Below are positions 46,690 through 57,421 of a stretch of 64,000 nucleotides of DNA, one piece after another. The notes under the pieces were generated by a model. It ran no database searches. It had not been told where the DNA came from and saw nothing but the letters and a program-made list of their open reading frames with translations. The stretch lies in NCBI RefSeq assembly GCF_020921035.1, contig NC_063157.1, forward strand, positions 4,956,501 through 5,020,500, given 5' to 3'. Origin of the DNA: Rhodamnia argentea. Taxonomy: Eukaryota > Streptophyta > Magnoliopsida > Myrtales > Myrtaceae. The translations under genes were made by a program, and so were the position numbers. How positions within the stretch are numbered: the stretch's first letter is position 1; every line of letters begins with the position of its first letter.

Positions 46690-49545
46690 CAATTTCCATG
46701 GAAGCCTTATATCAATCTATCTATATGTTTCTGAATTCGTGGTTCTGAAGCAAATCATCTGACGGCTCTTCTGTTGCCAATTCCTCAATTCTGTGCTTAC
46801 ACTCTTGGAAGATTTTTGGTATTGGCACTAAAAAAGGATCTAAGAAAAGAGAAAGAAAGAAACGCAGAGAGTTTACAGGGAAAGAGCACTTGATTTTTGG
46901 TATTGACTATCCTCTTTTTACGCTTTGGGATGGCAATAAGAGCAGACGGATATGCCTGTGTTTCTTAAAAGTGAATAAGCAATTAAAGATAAGTGGTTTT
47001 GCAATAAAACGCATCTTCCTCAAATCCTGGCGTGGATTCTTGTAATAAAAGAACCACCAGGCAATTTTCGGATTTTTTGTTCATATTTCTTTTTTCCATC
47101 TCTTTGGAAATAAATCCGGTTCAAAACGAAATTACAACATTGCCCATCTGATCAAAATTCGATCTTTGCAAAAACCATTAAAGTCACTGTGCACCAATCT
47201 CACTAATCAGTAATCACGACTAACTTATTCTGGCCTCCCCTAGAAAAATCTGACCAGTAATAGTAACAACCTTAGTGATTGACATTATCAACACATAGAA
47301 ATCCAACCATCTAGTAGAAAAAAAAGTTAAATCAAGCAACAGTGCTTAAAGAGCTGACACCCTATGCTCTTCTTGCTTAAAAGATCAGTGATAATCATGA
47401 AACTGATGATTCCCCTGCGAAGAAGCCTGCTTCATCTGGTTTGGGATCGGACCACCCTGCATCACCGAGAGCGGCCCGGGTGGCGGGGCCAGCTGGACCA
47501 ACTGTGTGTCGTAGCACGCCGCAGAGCTGGAAGTGCCCCCCAGCGACACGTTGCCCACGATGGGGCCGTATGTCGACGTCTCCGAGAGCATCATCCCCTC
47601 CAGGGTGGTGATCTGGTAGTTCTGCATTGCCGGGAAGCTGACTGAGTGGTGGAAGTTGTTGACAAGCGCAGTGCCGCCGCAGCCACTCGGCCCTGGCGGG
47701 ACGTCGCCAACGAGGCAGTGGTTCCGGTATTGGATCTTCTGTGCCCACCACTCACTCGGCATCGGGAATGAAGAATTGAGACAGTCGGGCTCAAACAGGG
47801 GTTGTTGCTGCTGCTGCTGCATAAGATATGGCCAGTCAAGATGTGGTTTTACATCAATGGATGGCTGCTTCATTGGGATTGGCACGTCCTGAAACATGCC
47901 CTGCATGTGATGATGATGATAGACATGATCATGCGCATGTATTTGATGCTCATACACATGGCTTGACGATCTCCTCATCGCGTCCTCCTTCATGGCGGCC
48001 AGCCTCGCCTTGGCCGCCTCGAGCTTGCGCCCTAGAGAGCCCAACAGCCTCCTCAGCTCCTCCTCAGAGAAGCCCTCGATCAGCGCCTCCGAGACCGGGT
48101 ACTTGGCTTCCCAGTTGGCTAGTCGTGCCTTGGCGAGCTCGGCATCAACCTTCCTCTTCCGATTAGTGAAGAACTCGGGCAGCCCAATGGTCCTCTTGGC
48201 ACGGCGGTCGGCGCCCTCGCTCCTGTACCGCTCGATGACCAGCTTGACCTTCTCCGGACTCGAGGGCCACACCTCGGGCTCGGCGGTGGCAGTAGCCCCC
48301 GCGGGGCCATAGATGAGCATGCACGTGTCAACGCCGCACAAGGTGGTGAACTCTTGGGCCTTCTTCATCAAACCCTTTTTCCTCTTCTCGTAGGTGATCC
48401 TGCGCGCTTTCTCTTTCGGGATCAGCTCCAAAGCCAATTTGCCACGACCCATGTCTGGACAACCTCTGACTTTCTTGAACTCTACCTTCTTTCTGTCTGA
48501 AAACTCTGCAACAAAAAACAACAGCATCAACCAAATTTGGAAAAAAAAGTGCTGCCCACAAGTAAAGACACAAGAAACTATCATACTAGGGCAAGAGTTC
48601 TTGCTATCATAGGAAAAAAAAAGTGGATAGTCGCGGCTATCATCATGTCAAACTTATCGGTGAAAAACACAACGATAGTGGGGAAGGAAACTCAACGACA
48701 CATTAATGGATAGTCGACCTCTCATTTATGGTCCAAACCATAAATGATGGAGGAGAAAGAGCGGAAAAGGAATGATCAAGAAGAGTATAATTACCGTTTA
48801 CAATCCAAACCAAGACACAAAACCAGTTTTTTAAAGTGCCATAAACAGATTAAGAAGCAAAGGGAAGTAATAAAGGAACAACTGTAAAAAGATGGCGGAG
48901 AAGGTACTTACCTTCTTTTTCAATGGCTTCCTCAACGTTCTTGAGAGTTATTTCCAGAAATTCTCCAAGTCCCAGTTAACTTTTATAGCGCAGAGTGTGT
49001 GTGAGAGAGAGAGAGCTGAAGAAACACTTGATTTACACTTTTTAGGAAACTAAAGATTTAATCATCTCCGGACGAGATTTTTAGGATCGTCTTGCATCAG
49101 ACAAGATACCAAGTTATTACATATCTCGATATGGTAATAACGGATCTTGACTTATTTAGATATCCCTGATTATTGGAAATAATCACTAGGTTGCTTGCCT
49201 AGGGCTTCTTTTCTTGTTTTTTTTTATTCCGTTGATCCCAAATTTTCTCCATTTCAATGTAACTTACGATTTGATTGTAGTAAAGTCGTGCCCTAATTAT
49301 GGCGTTTATGATGAAATGAGTCTCTAGAATGCCTTCAAGAAGGGCTTGACTTTGGTAATTGATGAAGGCTATTAATTAAGGAAAATTTAATTAATGAGTC
49401 TTGAACTATTCTTCCTTGTTTATGCAATGAATAATCATCTTAGCTATTCTTTTCTTTTTGCCATGTGTTTCTTATTTAATCAGATTTAGTTGTTAAGTAT
49501 GTATTTACATTGAACATGGAGAATAATCTTTGAGAAATATAATTG
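46690..49545. repeat. MADS-locus duplication block, right copy
   Basis: This is the counterpart of 43480-46170. Alignable landmarks include AATCCTGGCGTGGATTCTTG (47026 and 43758), the MADS frame, the 5'UTR exon and TGCAATGAATAATCATCTTAG near 49425. The two are separated by a 0.5 kb segment that belongs to the downstream repeat family. Confidence 0.85.
47385..48452 (-). CDS. Type I (M-type) MADS-box transcription factor, AGL80-like
   Basis: A single coding exon of 355 residues. The MADS DNA-binding domain (about 1-60) reads MGRGKLALELIPKEKARR, then KRKKGLMKKAQEFTTLCGVDTC. There is no K-box, as expected of type I genes. Residues about 115-180 are charged and helical (EELRRLLGSLGRKLEAAKARLAAMKED). 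The C-terminal third is rich in His, Gln, Pro and Met. A 5'UTR intron is inferred at 48911-48506 (AAG|GTAAGT ... TTGCAG). Type I genes of the M-gamma group act in female gametophyte and endosperm, often as heterodimers, but the exact subgroup is inferred. The start at 48452 is the family start; the upstream frame belongs to the leader. Confidence 0.9.
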   Translation of the reverse strand: MGRGKLALELIPKEKARRITYEKRKKGLMKKAQEFTTLCGVDTCMLIYGPAGATATAEPEVWPSSPEKVKLVIERYRSEGADRRAKRTIGLPEFFTNRKRKVDAELAKARLANWEAKYPVSEALIEGFSEEELRRLLGSLGRKLEAAKARLAAMKEDAMRRSSSHVYEHQIHAHDHVYHHHHMQGMFQDVPIPMKQPSIDVKPHLDWPYLMQQQQQQPLFEPDCLNSSFPMPSEWWAQKIQYRNHCLVGDVPPGPSGCGGTALVNNFHHSVSFPAMQNYQITTLEGMMLSETSTYGPIVGNVSLGGTSSSAACYDTQLVQLAPPPGPLSVMQGGPIPNQMKQASSQGNHQFHDYH

Positions 49546-49864
49546 ATGATGCACGTCATTATAACCTAATTAATTAAGTAAATGTTCCAGGGTAGTTAAT
49601 AATTAATCTAAACGTAAGGGTTAATGAAAAATCCTATGCGTTGCATGGGTTACACCCACTACTTAGAATAAATATACCAAGAACATAACAAATCTTTATG
49701 GCATGAAAATTTCCTCGACTCCGTATGATTACAATTTTAGATTTTGTCTTAGAATATATATTTTTACTTTGACGTTTCAGCAGTAGAAATGAATTCTACA
49801 CTTACACAATTACAATATAGCTAAACATGACCGGACTTAGCTCAAAATATTTGGTCCATTGTTA

Positions 49865-51095
49865 GCGTAAAGTATAAAAAAGTTCTAAACCTATTGTATT
49901 GGTATTAATTCAATCCTAAACCTTTCAATTGGATCAATTTAGTTCTAAACCTTTTTACATTGGTACCAATTCAGCCCACTCGGCTAATTTAGATAATAAA
50001 TTATTGACATGGATGTTGCCCAAATTACATGGCACGACCGGCGGTGACGTAGATATTTATTTATGATTTTTTTAAAAAAAATTCTGAAATTTTTTAATTT
50101 CTTATCAGCCGTTTTCCTTTTCCTTATTTTTCCACTGAGCTTTGTCGAGGGTTGTGGCCGTCACCCATGGCCGCCTGTGCCCGGCCAGATCTAGGCAAAG
50201 TTGGGTGATGGTTGCGACCCTCGCCTAGTGGCCGATGAGCTCACTGGAGCTAAATGGGAAAAAGAAGAAGAAAAGAGCAAACAAAACAAAAGAACAAAGT
50301 TAATGAAAAATTAAAAGTCCTACCTATTATAGTTTTTGCCAATTCAGCCCTAAAATCTTTTAATTTTACCCATCTTTTTTTTTTTTTGCCTCAAAATTTA
50401 TTTACCAATTGAGTCATAAATATTTTCACTATTTGCCAGTTAAATCCATCCGAGCAATTTTGCCTGGAAATCACCGATGTGGGTGCTATCCCTCCAATGT
50501 GGCATAATTGGCACCGACATGAATACTTTTCTATAATATTTTAACATTCTTTCTATTTTTTTATTATAAATTTTCTAATTTTTTCCATTTCCTTATTTTC
50601 CTATTCTTTTTGCATGGCCAGCAAATGACCATTGATCACTAGTTGTGGCCAATGAGGGTCCAGGCGAGGGCAAGGGCTAGCCTCGCCAAATCTAGAGAGG
50701 TCGATCCTCGCCCTAGCCATGGTGGCCAGCCCGGATCCGGGAGGCTGGCCCTTGCTGGCCCTCGCTTGACGAGGTAGTAGTGGCCTGGGCAACGATTGGA
50801 CTCGTCGACCACCGTCGTGGCTAGTGGCCAATTGTCAGCCAAAAAAAAGAAGAAAAAAATAGAAAATTTATAAAAAAAATTTAAAAAATTATTAAGATTA
50901 TGCACGTCGGCAAGGTCCATGCCACGTAGGATGGCCAACTTCCACATCAGCGATTTTAGGCCAAAATTGGCGGGATAGTCTTAATTGACAAAGAGTGAAA
51001 ATATTTAAGACTCAATTGACAAAATTGAATAGTTTATGATTGAATTAACTAGAGTATAATAAGTTTAGGACTTTTTGCATAATTTTTCCAAACTT
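49865..51095. mobile_element. Two adjoining fold-back elements
   Basis: The arm at 50310-50480 (AAAGTCCTACCTATTATAG..., CCAATTGAGTCATAAATATTTTCAC) pairs with the complement at 50930-51090, giving an element of about 790 bp. Its core, 50640-50830, is GC-rich. A second, half element with CTAAACCTATTGTATTGG motifs lies at 49865-50250 and has lost its partner arm. They are the same motif style as 9125-9661. No coding capacity is seen. Confidence 0.6.
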
Positions 51096-51749
51096 TTTTT
51101 ATACTTTTTCCATCCATTCTCACGAGAGAGTGCTAAAACATTTGACTCTTCCACTCATTTATATATAAAGAGGCTAGTCAATCAGATCATGGACAGTTAA
51201 TGGATCAGTTTATGAACAAACTTAAAAATTTAAAAGGTTATTTATTATTTATTTTTATTTTTTATGGATAGGTCAATTAAAAGCAAATAGGGCAAAGCAC
51301 ACATGATTCTGCGTTTTGATTGTTAGAAGCAGTTATCGGCTGGTATGATTATAACTTTACAAGAATATGTGAATGTAAATGGATACTCAATAAAAGATGT
51401 GCACGCTCCTCACAACTTAGAACCATACAAGATATATATTAGCCAAAGAAAAAAGGATAGCATTACAGGCTCTGATAGTTTCGGCAGAAATTAAATAATC
51501 TGAAAATTATTTTCCTAAAAATGATCGCTTGTATCGATTGAAATAATCAATCAATGAAAATTGTTTTCATCTTCGGAAACAATATATGCTCAAACATTCT
51601 CGGAAATGAGGAAAATATTTTTCGTTCATTTATTTTTGTTAAGCGGTACAAGTAGTCATTTTTAGAACAATATTTTTTTAATTATTCATTTTTTGCGAAA
51701 CAAATGGCGCCTACAAATCAATCCAAGACTATTAGTTATTAGAAATTCT

Positions 51750-52045
51750 CGAATCAATTCTAAATATATTGTATGGATGCCAATTTAGTCCTAAACTTTA
51801 AAATTTTTCCAATTTAATCATAAATTTTTGAGCGAAATTCTAGTTATGCCCTTCCAGTCAACTTTTCCCGAAACTTGCTTAAGTGGTGGTGTGCTATGTT
51901 GGACGGTAGGATATGACTAGACTGTCAAACAGTGATTTTCGACAAAAACTGACTGGAACGGCATCACTAGAATTTCGCATATAGATTTAGGACTATATTG
52001 GAAAAATTAAAAAATTTATGATTGAATTACCATATGTACAATATG
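51750..52045. mobile_element. Fold-back MITE, about 300 bp
   Basis: The left arm (GCCAATTTAGTCCTAAAC ... GCGAAATTCTAGTTATGCC) pairs with the right arm (GGCATCACTAGAATTTCGC ... GGACTATATTGGAAAAATT). The centre is short. It is related in motif style to the other fold-back elements here. The target duplication is not clear. Confidence 0.65.
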
Positions 52046-52407
52046 TTAACGATTAATAGAATATTTTCCTCGTCAAAAGCATCGACTTTTTTTCTAATAT
52101 GATGTAATTAGTATTCAAGCTTTGTTGATGCACTAAGATAACATAATCGTTTCGATTTCTAACCAAAATAGAAGAAAAGAAAAGAAAAGAAAAAAGAACA
52201 TGATCTCATAATAATCACAAGTTCCCCGGGAATCAAGACAATAAGAATTAATTTTTTGTGTATGAACATAAGTAATTTCCGTAATCTAATTAAGGGCTGC
52301 TTAAAGATAGAAGAGGGGATATTACCTTCTGTTTCTATGGAAAAGGGAATAATTTCGCTTTGCATAGTTTTTTAAAAACTCATAAAAACATAGAACCAAA
52401 AATAAGG

Positions 52408-52990
52408 GGAAATATACACTATAAGTGTTATAACTTGTGTACGGCGTTCACTTGAGTGCTATAACTTTCAAAACGTTCACTTAAGTGCCATAACTTTCAA
52501 AAATCGTTCACTTGAGTGCTACGTCGAAGCAAAATCGTTCACTTGAGTGTTACAGTAACTTTTCCGACGTGTCACGTTAGCTTTCCGGCATGCTATAGTA
52601 ACTTTTCCGGCGTGCCACGTCGGTTTTCCGGCTGCCACGTCAACATGGCACTCAAGTGAACATTTTTTGAAAGTTATGGGACTTAAGTGAACATTTTGAA
52701 AGTTATGGCACTCAAGTGAAAACCGTACAAAATTTATGGCACTTCTAGTGTACGTCAAAGCAAAATCGTTCACTTGAGTATTACAGTAACTTTTCCGACG
52801 TGTCACGTTAGCTTTCCGGCGTGCTATAGTAACTTTTCCGGCGTGCTACGTCGGCTTTCCGGCTGCCACGTCAACATGGCACTCAAGTGAACAAATTTTG
52901 AAAGTTATGGGACTTAAGTGAATCTTTTGAAAGTTATGGCACTCAAGTGAAAACCGTACAAAATTTATGGCACTTCTAGTGTACTTTTCC
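52408..52990. mobile_element. Fold-back element with internal 231-bp tandem duplication
   Basis: The ends carry inverted copies of AAAATACACTATAAGTG-like and CACTTCTAGTGTAC-like sequence. The arms are built of TTCACTTGAGTGCTATAACTTTC and its complement. Units at about 52520-52750 and 52751-52982 are near-identical direct copies, so the right half was duplicated after insertion. The GACGTGTCACGTTAGC...GCCACGTC core is GC-rich. Confidence 0.75.
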
Positions 52991-53019
52991 CAAAAATAAG
53001 AAAAAGAAAAAGAAAATAC

Positions 53020-54474
53020 AAGAATGTGTGGATTTAATTTTTGTGACGAACATAATCAAGATATTTTTCTCGTGCGTTATCTCATTGCGTAATAGCGAAG
53101 ATACAGATGCGTTGCTTGCAAACAAAAATCGACGTTCAAAAGATTTTGCGGAATCGATTTATCATAAATCTTGCGGATTATTACTAAATGAAAAGAAGTT
53201 ATTGTCACAATATGCAAGAATCTTATACACCCATTCATGTGTGGAAAATGCAAAATGTCTGGAGATTTGGTTTTTTATTTTATTTTTGGATTTAAAAATA
53301 TAATTTATAAAAAAAGTGAGAGATAAAGTAGGATTGTTGTTGATTCACCCATTTGCCCACCCGTAAAATATATACGGAACAACTGATTGAGGACATTTTC
53401 GGGGGAAAGGAAAAAAACGATTATGATCCCTTTAGGAGATCCTTCCTGTTTCACGGAATCTCTCTATCGTGATCCCTTTAGGTGATCCTTGGTGAGTCAC
53501 TAACATGTGGTCGTTTTTCACACTTAAATGAAGTTTGAAAAATTTTAGCATCAAAGTCAACGTCGTACTAAAATTGTGGCACCGATACTTTTCTTTTCCT
53601 TCACAGGAAAAAGGAAACTTAGTTTGAGGTTACGAAATCTTGCACTTCGAGGATTTTGTAGGTATTAAGTTAATCTAGAGGCATGTCCTTCGCGGGGCAG
53701 CTTGTGGAAGATCAGAATGTTTAGCGACCGTCATGCACCACATGCATCCTTGTGAAACATTGTGTATGGATGGAGAAAAATGTTCAGCTGGTGTTGCACC
53801 CCGCAGGTCAATTGTTCAGACATGGATGACGAGTTGTGATCACGGTGGTCATAAACCACATCAGCTGACGCAGACATGGCGTGGGACAATGGCACTCTCG
53901 TGCAATGCGTTATCGTGGTGACCAATTCGTTCACGGATTTGACACGGAGATTAGTATTCGAGGAAAAAATATGCTTGTCTGCCGGAATCGAAGCAATCCA
54001 CTCAATGCTTCAGAATTTGCTTCAATTTGGAGTTAGCATTTATCACCCTCGTTTGGCCTTTTTGTGACTTTACTTGTCATAGCAAACTAAAATAGGTCAT
54101 TCCTATATTCCACATGAATCATGTTAGGAAGGTTATGCTTGCCGGGACAATGTGTGAAAATCACAGTGGTTAGGCTGAAAATCACGGGCTTTTGATTTGG
54201 AGCAATGACTGAGAAAACAAACTTTAACTCTTTGCATATATTCCAACCTTCTCAATTAGAGTAAATCATACTAAGGCTAGTACGGATGATGGAACCTGAT
54301 TCTGTCGCTTTACTTTCCCCTCTGGCAAATTCAAAGAATCGCTTGATAGGTATGCACTCAAAAGTTGTGTCACGAGTAATATGTCGCATTTATTCCGAAC
54401 TAACTTTTGTGGTATTAAAACTCTCAAAGCCGTACACATGCGACACATTTACCCCAATCTTAAACTCGTACATC
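53020..54474. repeat. Repeat family unit 1, left part
   Basis: Module A (53020-53290, with GAAAAGAAGTTATTGTCACAA) and module B (53390-54474, with TCCTTCGCGGGGC, TTTGGCCTTTTTGTGAC and CAAATTCAAAGAATCGCTTG) recur in later units. It is cut by the hAT transposon and resumes at 57422. I recognise no coding or transposon signature. Confidence 0.75.
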
Positions 54475-54906
54475 TAGAGGCGGCCGGTTCCAGTTCAGGA
54501 ACCGGCTGTTGAAAATTCCAATTCCAGTTCGAACCGGAACCGACGGTTCCCGGGCCGGTTCCTAGGCCGATTAATTCCAGTTCTTTTTTTAATTTTAATT
54601 TTTAAAATAATAAATAATAAAATAAACATAATAAATTATAAAATTTAAAATATAATCAAATTGTACATTGTAATAAAATATGGGGAAAAACGAGAGAGAT
54701 GAGGAATGGGTTTGAACTTAATGAATTATCATTAAGCGTCTACATATCTTCTTGGGGATAGAAGAATCAAAGCCCATGTAGTTCTTTTACCTTTGATAAC
54801 CCCAACTTACCTCATCATCAATCATCGCTACTCGTTGTGGTACCCGTGGCGGTGGTATCTCCAATATCATCGCTAAAAAATTCGTGCTCTCGATCTAGCT
54901 CTTAGT

Positions 54907-56984
54907 GTCGAAATTTCGCCCTCGTCCAATCGTCGACACAAGCTTGAGCTTCCACAGACTCCAGGTTTAATCTTGAACGGCGAGAGTCCAAAACTAATCT
55001 TCCAGCGCTAAATGCTTGTTCAACTGCAACCGTTGAAGAAGAGGTTGCTAATATCTGACGAGTGATAAGGGCGAGAATTGGGTAATTGATTTGGTGACTC
55101 TTTCACCACTTTAGGATTTCAAAATCTGTATTATGTTCTGCATCACGAAACTCAAATTGAGTGGTTAAATATTTTTCTAATTCAGAAATACTACATGTTG
55201 CCCCTTTTTATTTTTTTTGCCTACTCTTGAGTATATTATACCCTCTACTAAGTAAACTACCACTTTCGCTACGTGATGCAGTAAATTGTAAAGATCCGGA
55301 ATCACTTAAACCATATCTACTACAAAATTTCTCCATATAATACTACTATAGATTCTTTAACATCTCCTAGTATATTTGAAATATCTATTGAATCTTCTAA
55401 ATGTAAACAATCATGATAATACACATTCAAATAATCTAGTAAACCGTCTAATTTAATACGTGGATCAAAAATAATACCAACTAAATAGACAAGAGGAATT
55501 TGCAAATAATAATGCAACCATTTTTCTCGCATTACTAAAATAGTTCGACCTAATTCAGTATCATTTTCATATTCACTAAAAGCACTACCAATATTAACAC
55601 ACTCTATTAAAAATAAATGCGTAGTAGGATAATAAATATCAGATAAAGTCTTAGTAGCATCATTAAAAATTTTCAAAAAATCTAAAATTTTTTTGCAAAC
55701 GTCCCAATGTTGAGGAAGTAAAGTAATTTCGGGAATATTTTGTGAAATAAACATGCATAATAAATCTTTATAATCAAAAGTTTGCCAAAGCAACTTGTAC
55801 GTAGAATTCCAACGAGTCGGAATATCTTTTGGAAATCTTCTTGCCCTTCTCCCATTTTGTTTACAAAATTTTCCCTATGATTTCATAAAATGGGGACGAC
55901 TCCATAAAAATTTAATTGTACTCTTTATTGGGGCGAGAGAAGTATCAAGAATTCGTAAACCATCTTGTACACATAAATTTAAAACATGACAAGCACATCT
56001 AATGTGAAAAAATTGTCCGTCAAAAGTGGGTTTGCAAATATTTTCTAATTCGGGAATAGAAGCGGTATTTGCAGCGGCATTATCAAAACCAATTGAATAT
56101 ACTTTATTTATCAAATTATATTCTTCTAAAACTTGCCTAATTATTCTATAAATATTATTAGCGGAATGTTTTTCATAAAAAACTCGGAATGCAATAAGTC
56201 TTTTTTGAATAGTCCAATCGTCACCTATCCAATGACACGCAACACCCATATAAGAATGAATTTGCCAATGATCACTCCAAATATCGCTACCTATATGCAC
56301 ACGTTCATTGAATTCTGCAAAAAATTTTGCTAAAGATTTTTTTCCTTTTTTATAAAGATGAAAAACTTCGCGTTTAAGAGTATTTTTTGGAATAATTGGT
56401 GCTTGCGGAACCAACGCAGTATTTATCAAATATTTCATATTAAAATTTTCACCAGTATTAAACGGAGCATGATCAAGGACAACATATTCAGCTAATGTTT
56501 GTTTATAAAGTGCATTAGTGTAACGGAATATAGGATGAGGATTAGAAGTGGCGTACCCGGAAATTTGTTGTTGCGTATTGTCGATCCCCGCTTTCGTTGG
56601 ATGTTTTTACGACAAATGCTGACGGAATGTTCCGTAGCCGTCTCCTTTCGTAAATTTATATGTTTGCGAACAATATTTACATTTTATATTATACTTACCT
56701 TCGCCTTCATCACGTACCTTGTTGAAGTGTAGCCATAAGTCGGATGTATTATCTCGGCCCTTTCGTTCCGGCTCATTTGCTGTTGACATTTCTTCCACAC
56801 CGGTGGGAGGATGAAGACTTTCTTGTGTTGAGATGTGCTCGACGTTCGGAATCGGGACATAGTTGATATTATCGTCGTCGTCTTCCCAACATGCATACTC
56901 ACGAGGATCATATTGAGGAGTGGGATACTCGGAATCTCCCATAGTCATCTTGTCCTTGTCAACATTTCTGCTTCCACTTGCCAT
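54907..56984 (-). pseudogene. hAT transposase (BED finger, RICESLEEPER type), disabled
   Basis: The frame from 56984 holds an acidic N terminus and a BED zinc finger (WLHFNKVRDEGEGKYNIKCKYCSQTYKF ends near 56640; written motif C..C then H). The hAT core follows: HIGSDIWSDHW near 56290, GFDNAAANTASI near 56080, and HIRCACHVLNL near 55990. The dimerisation region RQILATSSSTVAVEQAFSAG lies near 55060. In-frame stops at about 56607-56609 and 55875-55877, and lost frame at 55.1-55.3 kb, disable it. The remaining frame is well kept, so it died fairly recently. Confidence 0.9.
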
Positions 56985-56999
56985 TTTTGAGAGAATTGA

Positions 57000-57130
57000 T
57001 CGGAAATCCGATTGAGAGAATTGAGTCGGGATTGAGAGAATTGAGCGAATTGAGAGAATTTGAGCGAATTGAGAGGATTTGAGAGGATTTGAGAGAATTT
57101 GAGAGAATTGTCGAGAGGATTTGTGAGAAA
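57000..57130. repeat. GAGAATTGAG-type simple repeat in the transposase leader
   Basis: Imperfect tandem copies of GAGAATTGAG/GAGGATTTGA sit just upstream of the transposase start inside the hAT element, and may belong to its 5'UTR or promoter. Confidence 0.6.
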
Positions 57131-57421
57131 AATGAAAGGGAGAAGATATGTATTTATAGGCAAAAAATAAAAATTATTCAATTTTTTTTTAATTAAACCC
57201 CAACGGCTCTTTGGGCCAACGGCCCAAAGAGCCGTTGGGGTTGGGGTTGGGGGAGGGGAAGCGGGCCCGCAGGGGCCCGGTGCTGTGGGGCAAAGAGCCG
57301 TTGGGCTCTTTGCCCCACTAACACAACTTTTTTTTTTTTTAAATTACGGGTTGGAACTGTGGGCCCGGTCAACGGGCCGGTTCCGGGCCCACGGTTCCAA
57401 ATGGCATTCTCTACATACATC

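Larger units (their letters stand above)
54467..57421 (-). mobile_element. Nearly full-length hAT transposon with target duplication
   Basis: The element is 54475-57413 (2939 bp). Ends are TAGAGGCGG and, read inward from the right, TAGAGAATG. Flanking CGTACATC (54467-54474) and CATACATC (57414-57421) match at 7 of 8 bases. Comparison with the uninterrupted repeat unit near 59.85-59.95 kb confirms the insertion. The subterminal regions are GGTTCC/GGAACC-rich. It carries a broken transposase gene on the minus strand. Confidence 0.92.
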
